Shown: piece after piece, positions 1-5,250 of the stretch
Numbering within the stretch: position 1 is the stretch's first letter
How the letters are laid out: each line of letters begins with the position of its first letter
Assembly: GCA_002506085.1 (NCBI GenBank)
Contig: DAWV01000011.1
Location: 1-8,353 of the forward strand
DNA: 8,353 bases
Source of the DNA: Methanocorpusculaceae archaeon UBA425
Lineage (GTDB): Archaea; Halobacteriota; Methanomicrobia; Methanomicrobiales; Methanocorpusculaceae
Reading direction: 5' to 3'
Translations under genes and position numbers: made by a program
Notes under the pieces: model-generated
The model's database searches: none
What the model saw: only the letters and a program-made list of their open reading frames with translations
Told to the model about the DNA's origin: nothing

Positions 1-132
1 GACGGGGGAGGGACGACAGAAATCCGCCTATAACCTAACCTTATTGGTTTTCGTGTTTTCGTGGAAGTTTTCGTGAATTTCGTGTGATGACACGGCCATC
101 AAAAAGAATCCCATACACGAAACCGAAGTACA
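1..132 (+). repeat. Dispersed repeat, copy A (~132 bp)
   Basis: This stretch recurs at 467-598 with a constant offset of 466 bp and only scattered mismatches. Inside it are short tandem TTTTCGTG units (47-54, 55-62, 67-74 and a variant at 75-83). A conserved core follows, running GTGTGATGACAC, then GGCCATCAAAAAGAATCCC, then ACACGAAA (about 82-125). The core returns in inverted orientation near 8073-8110 and 8284-8348. The repeat probably continues left of the window. No reading frame across it looks like a protein, so I call it a dispersed intergenic element. Confidence 0.85.
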
Positions 133-210
133 TCCAAAGAATCCATAACGGTAATCTCAGGTTCACTCGAACACATCGCCCCTCCCTTTCCGCAGCATAC
201 CCTAAGAAGA

Positions 211-275
211 AGGGTGGCGATAAACGATAGCGGGAGTACTTGAAGGCTTCGCCCCCTGGCTCGCCTTAAGGGGAG
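211..275 (+). repeat. GAAGGCTTCGCC-type repeat unit 1
   Basis: This is the first of three related units. Each has a G-rich start, then AAACGA or a similar word, GCGGGAGTACT-like sequence, GAAGGCTTCGCCCC, and usually TTAAGG plus a GAGGG-like run. GGC-TTC-GCC is a small hairpin with a TTC loop. The other units lie at 610-678 and 680-745. Positions 133-210 between copy A and this unit show nothing recognisable. Confidence 0.65.
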
Positions 276-314
276 GAGGAAAACAGCACCCCCACCCACG
301 CGCAAACTTTCAGT

Positions 315-411
315 TTAGTCGCAAGTCTATCGACTTGCTCGGCTGAGGTCGTCTGCTTCGCATCCAACCCGCCTTGGCTAAGGGCGTCCGCTTTCAGCGT
401 CCACCCCACCC
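315..411 (+). repeat. Hairpin module (left copy)
   Basis: A perfect 7-bp stem GCAAGTC (321-327), loop TATC, GACTTGC (332-338) is followed by GGCTGAGGTCGTCTGC, a TTC-loop hairpin and CCAACCCGCC (to 373). Next come CCTTGGCTAAGG and a second TTC-loop hairpin, CGCT-TTC-AGCG. The same module, including the identical GCAAGTC hairpin, recurs at 8141-8227. Its CTCAGYTGAGGTCGTCCGC part also recurs at 7980-8017. Confidence 0.75.
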
Positions 412-466
412 CACCCCTGTCCCCCTTTTTGTGAATTTCGTTGATTTTAGAAAATTTCGTGTGGGG

Positions 467-598
467 GACGGGGGATGGACGACATATATCCGCCTATAAC
501 CTAACCTTATTGGTTTTCGTGTTTTCGTGGAATTTTTCGTGAATTTCGTGTGATGACACGGCCATCAAAAAGAATCCCTTACACGAAATCGAAATACA
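467..598 (+). repeat. Dispersed repeat, copy B (~132 bp)
   Basis: This is the direct copy of 1-132, nearly identical from GACGGGGGA through the core CCATCAAAAAGAATCCC. It is preceded by an inverted pair, GTCCCCC at 419-425 and GGGGGAC at 463-469. With flanking C and G runs this pair could form an 11-12 bp stem with one bulged T. The stem closes over an AT-rich stretch (426-462) that itself carries AATTTCGTG-like units. Confidence 0.85.
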
Positions 599-609
599 CC
601 CGCATAAAA

Positions 610-745
610 AGGGGGGCGCAAAACGACCGCAGATGTACTCGAAGGCTTCGCCCCTGGGATTCGCTTAAGGAGAGGGAAAGGGGGGCGGCGCTAATCGACC
701 GCGGGCGTACTCGAAGGCTTCGCCCCGGGGGGGTTCGCAAATCAA
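610..745 (+). repeat. GAAGGCTTCGCC-type repeat units 2 and 3 (tandem)
   Basis: Two units lie head to tail with a 72-bp period: TACTCGAAGGCTTCGCCCC begins at 636 and again at 708. Unit 1 is at 211-275. Long frames across this segment are rich in arginine and glycine and simply reflect the GC-rich repeat. Confidence 0.65.
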
Positions 746-776
746 AGATTTGCTCTCCGACTCGGGTCTTCGACCC
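737..776 (+). repeat. Paired hairpins GCAAATC/GATTTGC and GGGTC/GACCC
   Basis: GCAAATC (737-743), AAA, GATTTGC (747-753) is a perfect 7-bp hairpin. It has the same TCGC..GCTC frame as the GCAAGTC hairpins at 321-338 and 8141-8158, but both arms are changed in a compensating way. GGGTC-TTC-GACCC (764-776) follows with the recurrent TTC loop. Confidence 0.7.
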
Positions 777-826
777 TCGCTTACGTGCGGATTTTTCTTA
801 TATTCTATCTCTCTTTTTTCTTCTCC

Positions 827-883
827 GGGGTGCGGGAGGGCGACTCCGGCGCGGAGCCCGACGCGGCGGAGAATCCTATTTTT
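827..883 (+). repeat. GC-rich inverted repeat flanking the RloC-like gene, left copy
   Basis: The sequence from GGGGTGCGGGAGGGCGACT through CGGCGCGGAGCCCGACGCGG to ATCCTATTTTTTG reappears in inverted orientation at 3505-3562, with roughly half a dozen differences in 57 bp. An internal hairpin CTCCG-GCG-CGGAG (844-856) becomes CTTCG-GCG-CGGAG in the other copy, which a G-T pair still closes. The AT-rich gene lies between the two copies. Positions 884-1110 hold no recognisable gene, only AT-rich leader sequence. Confidence 0.85.
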
Positions 884-984
884 TGATGCAGGAGAGGGTA
901 TTCTTTTTTGTGGGATTAAGAAAAATGGAGATCAACCCTTTAACCACCGCTTGAATCACGTCATCATAACTTCCAACAATGATA

Positions 985-1110
985 ACAGATATATAGTTGG
1001 TTATGTGAAGTATTATTATCTCAATACTCACACTTTTGGATGAAAAGATGAGTTATTACTATTCTTTAAGGTAAAATGCACGAGATATTGAGTATTAATG
1101 AAGTGGATTA
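985..1110 (+). promoter_or_regulatory. Candidate promoter and leader of the RloC-like gene
   Basis: An AT-rich leader with a TATA-like ATATATAG around 989-997. An 8-bp inverted pair, AATACTCA (1023-1030) and TGAGTATT (1089-1096), brackets 58 bp just upstream of the ATG. That pair could be an operator or a leader helix. No strong Shine-Dalgarno precedes the ATG at 1111; AAGTGGA at 1101-1107 is at best weak. Which TATA-like element is used cannot be told from sequence. Confidence 0.25.
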
Positions 1111-3369
1111 ATGATTAAAAAAATAGACAGTATAAATAATTTTGGATCATATCATAATTACTCATGGAATTGTAACAAAGATTTTTCTGATTTTAATCTG
1201 ATATTTGGATGGAATTATTCTGGAAAAACAACATTGTCGAGAATATTTCGCTCTTTTGAAAAACAGAAACTTCCAGAACATTATGAGTCTGGATCATTCA
1301 AAATTACATGTAGTGATGGCACGGAATATACACAAAAAGCACTATCAACTCCATTGAGTATTCGTGTCTTTAATGAAGATTTTGTAGAAGAGAATTTCCA
1401 CTGGAATGAGGATGCTTCTGCCGAACCTTTTTTCGTTTTGGGTGAAGAAAATTTTGAATTGCTAAAAAAGTTAAAAGAAAAAAAGGCTAACTGCGATGAA
1501 CTTCTGACAGTAATTGATAAAAATCAAAAAGAATTAGATAAGCAACAGTCTACTTTAGAAAATATCTATACTAATAAAGCCAGAGACATTAAACAAAATT
1601 TAAACATTCTAGATTATGATAAAGCTAAATTGAAAAAAGTGGTGGATGAAATAAAACATGATGAACAAAGCCACATTTTAGACGAAAAATCGCTGTCATC
1701 AACATTAGACACATATCACGATACAAATATAAGAGATGAAATCCCAGGATTATCATTTGAGGTTCCTGACCTTCAATCACTATTTTCTGAAATTCGTGAA
1801 ATAGCCTCAGAAATTATAGATACCCAAACTATTCAAAAATTAGTGGAAGATCCAAAATTAAATGAGTGGGTGAGAGAAGGAGTTGATCTCCATAAAAATG
1901 ATGACAGTCTATGCAAGTTTTGTGGTCAGCCTTTACCTCCTGAAACTCTCCAGAGATATCTCAAGCATTTTTCAGATAATTATAATTCATTCTTATCAAA
2001 GGTTCGAGATTATAAAGATAGAGTAAGCCAGTTGAGGAAGAATCTGGACTCATTCAAGATACCTGAAAAAATATCCTTTTATCAAAATATCAGCGATACA
2101 GCTTTTGCTGAATTATCTTCTCTATCTCTACAGAAACAGGAATATGAGAATGATCTGAATTATTTAATCAAAATTGCTGATGAAAAAATAAATTATATAT
2201 TCAATATAATTCCAGTCAAAGAAAGTGAATTCAATCAGTCTGAATTTGAGATGCTTATAATTAATGTGAATCAGTTAATTACGAAAAATAATGAGAGAAC
2301 ACAACGCTTTGAGACGGAAAAAGACAACGCAAAAGAAATCTTATTGAAACATTATGCAGGGGAATTTATTGAGGATTCGAATTTAAAACAAGTTGATATT
2401 GACATTTCAACTCTAGAATTATCTCTTGAAACGACGGAGAAACAACGAGAGACCCTTAAGAGGGAAATTACGGAGTTATCATCAATATTAGATGAAGGGA
2501 TGATTGGAGCTGATAAAGTAAATCAGTATCTCAAAACGTATTTTGGCAGAGGTGATATCGTTATTCGTTATGAAGGTTATGTAAAGGGGTTTCGATTATA
2601 CCGAGGTGAGGCTATGGCCTATAATTTAAGTTCAGGTGAAAAAACATCAATAGCCTTTGCATATTTTATGGCAAAATTACTGGATAAAAATACAAGATTC
2701 AATGAATCAATCGTTTATATTGATGACCCTGTGTCAAGCTTGGATTCCCGGCACCTGTTTAACACCTATTCATTGATCAAAACTATCTTCCATGGAGAGA
2801 AGGGACAACCATGCAACTGTAAACAATTATTTCTTTCAACCCACAATTATGAATTCCTTTGTCTATCTTTACAGTGGTTCAAGGATATACCAGATAGAAA
2901 AACGTCAACAGCATATTATCTTGTACAAAAATCAGAGAGAAAATCATGTGATGAATCGGTCATAAAAGATTTGCCTAAAACATTAACAAAGAAAAATGCA
3001 GAATATGGCTACCTCTTTGAGCAACTTTATAGGTATTATAATGATCCATCTGAAGATCCAGAGTACTCTTATTGCCTACCTAATATGACGAGACGATTTC
3101 TTGAGTCATACTGTTCATTCAAATATCGTTCAGAACTTGGAGAGGGGGTAAAAAAACTGATACCTGACATACAGAAACGCGAGAGAGTAATGAGATATGT
3201 AAATTATTACTCTCATCCGACTGATTATGTCCGTACGATTGGAATGGTTGACTTATCCGAAGGTAAAGATGTCATTGATATAATTTTTGAGGCAATGAAG
3301 CAGAATGATCCAGATCATTATGTTGCTTTAGAAAATGAAGTAAGGTCAAATCAACCACCATCTCGGTAA
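1111..3369 (+). CDS. rloC: RloC-like anticodon nuclease (AAA_13-family ATPase with zinc hook)
   Basis: Seen: Walker A GWNYSGKTT (33-41); coiled-coil-like charged segments at about 115-190 and 285-475; a zinc-hook-type CKFC (C268, C271) between them; ABC signature LSSGE (506-510); Walker B IVYIDD (534-539) with D-loop SSLDS (542-546); H-loop H578. The C-terminal region has R661-x3-E665 and, 37 residues on, H702 in NYYSHPTD. Family knowledge: RloC joins a Rad50-like ATPase and zinc hook to a PrrC-type anticodon nuclease with an Arg-Glu-His active site, and it cuts tRNA at the wobble base. It is regarded as antiviral. PrrC lacks the zinc hook, so RloC fits better. The length of 752 residues is in the expected range. 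Inference: the gene is intact and acquired, because it is much richer in A+T than its neighbours and lies between inverted repeats. No restriction-modification partner is in the window. The tRNA target and activity are unproven. Confidence 0.85.
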   Translation: MIKKIDSINNFGSYHNYSWNCNKDFSDFNLIFGWNYSGKTTLSRIFRSFEKQKLPEHYESGSFKITCSDGTEYTQKALSTPLSIRVFNEDFVEENFHWNEDASAEPFFVLGEENFELLKKLKEKKANCDELLTVIDKNQKELDKQQSTLENIYTNKARDIKQNLNILDYDKAKLKKVVDEIKHDEQSHILDEKSLSSTLDTYHDTNIRDEIPGLSFEVPDLQSLFSEIREIASEIIDTQTIQKLVEDPKLNEWVREGVDLHKNDDSLCKFCGQPLPPETLQRYLKHFSDNYNSFLSKVRDYKDRVSQLRKNLDSFKIPEKISFYQNISDTAFAELSSLSLQKQEYENDLNYLIKIADEKINYIFNIIPVKESEFNQSEFEMLIINVNQLITKNNERTQRFETEKDNAKEILLKHYAGEFIEDSNLKQVDIDISTLELSLETTEKQRETLKREITELSSILDEGMIGADKVNQYLKTYFGRGDIVIRYEGYVKGFRLYRGEAMAYNLSSGEKTSIAFAYFMAKLLDKNTRFNESIVYIDDPVSSLDSRHLFNTYSLIKTIFHGEKGQPCNCKQLFLSTHNYEFLCLSLQWFKDIPDRKTSTAYYLVQKSERKSCDESVIKDLPKTLTKKNAEYGYLFEQLYRYYNDPSEDPEYSYCLPNMTRRFLESYCSFKYRSELGEGVKKLIPDIQKRERVMRYVNYYSHPTDYVRTIGMVDLSEGKDVIDIIFEAMKQNDPDHYVALENEVRSNQPPSR

Positions 3370-3387
3370 GTTTCAATCAAGGCATTC

Positions 3388-3458
3388 AAAAATATTGTGA
3401 TGTACATCACATTATTTTCACGAATTATGTGATGAATCCCACATGATTTTTATAACGA
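3388..3458 (+). repeat. 71-bp direct repeat, copy 1
   Basis: It begins 19 bp after the stop of the RloC-like gene and matches 3758-3828 at a constant offset of 370 bp, differing at about nine or ten positions. It contains the perfect 16-bp palindrome TGTGATGTACATCACA (3396-3411), then CACGAATTATGTGATGAA, which supplies a third TGTGATG half-site. Confidence 0.85.
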
Positions 3459-3504
3459 CCGAATATTTCCGTACAGGGAGACACCATAATCGCCCATAAA
3501 TCTC

Positions 3505-3562
3505 GAAAAAAAGGATATCCCACCGCGTCGGGCTCCGCGCCGAAGTCGCCCTCCCGCACCCC
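3505..3562 (-). repeat. GC-rich inverted repeat flanking the RloC-like gene, right copy
   Basis: This is the reverse complement of 827-883. It includes CCGCGTCGGGCTCCGCGCCG and GTCGCCCTCCCGCACCCC, and ends in the A-run that matches the T-run of the left copy. The two copies face each other across about 2.6 kb holding only the RloC-like gene. A hypothetical minus-strand frame here (3418-3648) shares a GCGRAT-ARSPTR peptide with a plus-strand frame at 750-1043 only because of this repeat. Confidence 0.85.
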
Positions 3563-3637
3563 ATCATCAAATGAATAAACACCATAACTCTTCTAAGTAG
3601 GAGCCGTTGGGGCGGCAACCCGTAATCATCACTTATC

Positions 3638-3745
3638 ATGCTCCTCAAAATACATGCAGAAGGAGAAACAGAGAAACGATTTGTCGACAGGGTCCGGAAA
3701 CCCCATCAGAAAAAGCTCGAAGAATACGCACATTCTCATCGCTGA
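3638..3745 (+). CDS. Possible 35-residue peptide, unrecognised
   Basis: A short frame from ATG at 3638 gives a charged, helix-prone peptide beginning MLLKIHAEGETEKR and ending EEYAHSHR. An in-frame TAA lies five codons upstream, so the ATG is the only likely start. It sits between the two 71-bp repeats, with no clear ribosome site or TATA box. The balanced, lysine- and glutamate-rich composition is protein-like, unlike the repeat-derived frames around it. At this length it may still be chance or a remnant. I recognise no family. Confidence 0.2.
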   Translation: MLLKIHAEGETEKRFVDRVRKPHQKKLEEYAHSHR

Positions 3746-3757
3746 ACTGCCCTCATT

Positions 3758-3828
3758 AAAAATAATGTGATGTACATCACATTATTATCACGAATTATGT
3801 GATGAAACCCACAATGTTTTTTTAACGA
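3758..3828 (+). repeat. 71-bp direct repeat, copy 2
   Basis: Second copy of 3388-3458. Its palindrome is longer, a perfect 26 bp at 3761-3786, because AATAAT/ATTATT extend the shared core. It ends 57 bp before the ATG of the small coiled-coil gene at 3885. Confidence 0.85.
3761..3786. promoter_or_regulatory. 26-bp perfect palindrome, candidate operator (TGTGA-N6-TCACA)
   Basis: The core TGTGATGTACATCACA fits the TGTGA-N6-TCACA layout of bacterial CRP-type sites. The resemblance is seen directly; the identity of any binding protein is not. A further TGTGATG half-site lies at about 3798-3804. It is about 65-70 bp upstream of the TATA box at 3853, so control of the gene at 3885 is possible. The duplicated copy behind the RloC-like gene suggests it may instead be part of a mobile or dispersed repeat. 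Confidence 0.45.
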
Positions 3829-3852
3829 GACTGACCGATACCATATACCCAA

Positions 3853-3860
3853 TTTATAAG
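3853..3860 (+). promoter_or_regulatory. TATA box for a probably leaderless transcript
   Basis: TTTATAAG is centred about 29 bp before the ATG at 3885. Archaeal transcription starts roughly 25-30 bp after the TATA centre, so the RNA would begin at or just before the start codon. In agreement, no Shine-Dalgarno precedes the ATG; the local CCTCCT has the anti-Shine-Dalgarno polarity. Confidence 0.55.
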
Positions 3861-3884
3861 ACCCGAAACGCCAACCTCCTATAC

Positions 3885-4037
3885 ATGACATCCCAGGAAA
3901 ACATCGAAAAACGCCTCGGAGAACTCGAGAGTGATTATGCCGGCCTCATGGAACGGGTTCGTGACCTCGAACTGCAGGTAGCCCAGCTCACCGAGCGAAA
4001 CCTGCACGGAAGCTGCTCCACCTGCAGTCTGCAGTAA
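3885..4037 (+). CDS. Small coiled-coil protein with C-terminal CxxC (50 residues)
   Basis: The peptide begins MTSQENIEKRLGELESDYAG and continues with leucine, valine and methionine at heptad-like spacing through about residue 40 (LMERVRDLELQVAQLTERNL). It ends in SCSTCSLQ, with C44 and C47 forming a CxxC. Its strongly amphipathic, charged pattern and its correctly placed TATA box make it a credible gene despite its size. It would be a short parallel coiled coil, probably dimeric or trimeric, that could bind a metal or form disulfides through the paired cysteines. It converges on the radical SAM gene with 13 bp between the stops. A link to that gene is possible but unsupported. I do not recognise a named family. 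Confidence 0.6.
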   Translation: MTSQENIEKRLGELESDYAGLMERVRDLELQVAQLTERNLHGSCSTCSLQ

Positions 4038-4070
4038 AAAACTGAAGACCTTATAATTTATTTTTAATCG
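4034..4070. terminator. Convergent stop region with oligo-T on both strands
   Basis: The gene ending at 4037 (+) and the one ending at 4051 (-) meet here. The minus strand reads TTTTTT after its stop (about 4036-4041). The plus strand reads TTTATTTTTAA (about 4057-4067). Short T-runs are the usual archaeal termination signal. There is no strong hairpin. Confidence 0.4.
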
Positions 4071-5133
4071 CGAGGACTTCCGCCTCGTGTTCGAAGAGAG
4101 CACACCCCCCGTCATGCTCCCCGCCAACAAGTCCCGCATCGATCAACTTTGCAAAGAACGGCGAGTTCACTGCATCCAGCAGGGAAACGTTCCGGAGATT
4201 TCTGTCCGAATACGGCGAGAAAGGGCACGGCTCTGCGGAACCATACGGATTGATATGGAAAAATCCCCTGCCGCCCGCAAGACACCCGCCCATCTGCTTC
4301 TCATCACCCGGGAACGAGATGAACACAATCCCGGGATACGCGGACTTGATTTCAGTAAGCCGGCCCTCCAGCTTCTCCCGCAGGGATGCCGTGAGTTCAA
4401 GCTCCTTTGATCCGTTATCAATCGCCGTGTACTCGATATAGAACACGAGCCGGCAGGACTCAGTCTGCAGGAAATCAAGGAAATCATCCGACGTGACCTC
4501 AGCCAGATTCTCCGTCGTGATAGTAATAGATGCCCCGAAGAGAACTTTTTCTTTCTGAAGTGCCTTCATCGCAGAAATAAGTGCGGCATACGTGCCAGAC
4601 CCGCGTCGGGAGTCCGTCTCCTCACATCCGCCCTCAATGCTGAGGACCGGAACAAGATTTCTGTTCCGGCTGAAAAGGTCCGCATACTCTGTATCAATCA
4701 GGGTGCCGTTCGTAAATATCGGATAAATGATGGATTTATGTTCAGCGGCGGCTTCGATCAGATCCCGGCGGAGAAGGGGTTCCCCTCCCGCCAGAAGAAT
4801 AAAGGAGATCCCAAGCTCCTCTGCCTGCAAAAAGATATCCTGCCACTCGGGAACGCTGAGTGGCGAGGCTCCCGATGGGACATCGCCGCACATCCCGGTC
4901 GCCCGGGCATAACATCCGGCGCAGTGAAGATTGCAGGATGACGTGACACTGGCGATGAGAAATGCCGGCATATGCGGAAATGCACGGCGTCTTTTCGCAT
5001 TTTCCGTCTGATACTTCATCTGCGATAAGAGAAATGCGGTCTCCTTTTTATTCGAGAGCGTACCTTTCAGAATATCTTTGATAAGATTCTCGATGGCGTC
5101 ATTGAGATATGCGGTGAGATTTATGCTATTCAT
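4051..5133 (-). CDS. Radical SAM protein with short cysteine-poor C-terminal extension
   Basis: Seen: CNLHCAGC (C67, C71, C74), the CxxxCxxC that holds the 4Fe-4S cluster cleaving S-adenosylmethionine; GGEP (116-119) for SAM binding; an alternating helix and strand barrel to about residue 275. After it come C284 (MGGCLAGGRG), C303 (EPCPFSPYSD) and C344 (DGGCALFEHE). These look like a reduced SPASM or twitch region with too few cysteines for two full auxiliary clusters. The N-terminal ~60 residues form a helical extension (NLTAYLNDAIENLIKD). I recall a conserved radical SAM family in anaerobes with this arrangement, but I know no established reaction for it. The ATG at 5133 is chosen because that extension belongs to the family; no Shine-Dalgarno is visible. 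The gene is divergent from the antiporter. It should be cytosolic and oxygen-sensitive, and its substrate cannot be named. Confidence 0.85.
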   Translation of the reverse strand: MNSINLTAYLNDAIENLIKDILKGTLSNKKETAFLLSQMKYQTENAKRRRAFPHMPAFLIASVTSSCNLHCAGCYARATGMCGDVPSGASPLSVPEWQDIFLQAEELGISFILLAGGEPLLRRDLIEAAAEHKSIIYPIFTNGTLIDTEYADLFSRNRNLVPVLSIEGGCEETDSRRGSGTYAALISAMKALQKEKVLFGASITITTENLAEVTSDDFLDFLQTESCRLVFYIEYTAIDNGSKELELTASLREKLEGRLTEIKSAYPGIVFISFPGDEKQMGGCLAGGRGFFHINPYGSAEPCPFSPYSDRNLRNVSLLDAVNSPFFAKLIDAGLVGGEHDGGCALFEHEAEVLAIKNKL

Positions 5134-5250
5134 AAACGAGTGATATATGTCTTATCTGAAAACCAATAAGTCTTCTTCCGGGTGATAGCTTAGTTACGTT
5201 TTTTACCACTCACTGCCCACTATTCTACCAGATATATACTGGATACGGGC
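5134..5250. promoter_or_regulatory. Divergent promoter region between radical SAM and antiporter genes
   Basis: These 117 bp must drive both genes. TATA-like GATATATAC (5231-5239) lies only about 16 bp before the antiporter ATG at 5251. If it is used, transcription would start inside the annotated N-terminus and translation might begin at Met7 (5269) or Met9 (5275). A similar ATATAT at about 5142-5150 lies just before the radical SAM start and is likewise too close. A 13-bp match to the repeat word CTTATTGGTTTTC occurs inverted at 5158-5170. Confidence 0.35.

Noticed and set aside
1..740. CRISPR array
   Set aside because: Repeat copies are 72 to 466 bp apart with conserved sequence throughout, so there are no uniform short repeats with unique spacers, and no cas gene is present.
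550..1043. Two overlapping plus-strand frames (134 and 97 codons) across the left repeat region
   Set aside because: They are built from GC-rich repeat units and are very rich in Arg, Gly and Ser. The peptide GCGRATPARSPTR reappears on the other strand at 3418-3648 only because of the inverted repeat.
3418..3648. 76-codon minus-strand frame
   Set aside because: It runs across a 71-bp repeat and the GC-rich inverted repeat, and has no domain-like pattern or promoter.
4087..5000. Several frames of 60-107 codons overlapping the radical SAM gene on both strands
   Set aside because: They are shadows of a gene with clear motifs and family-like sequence along its full length.
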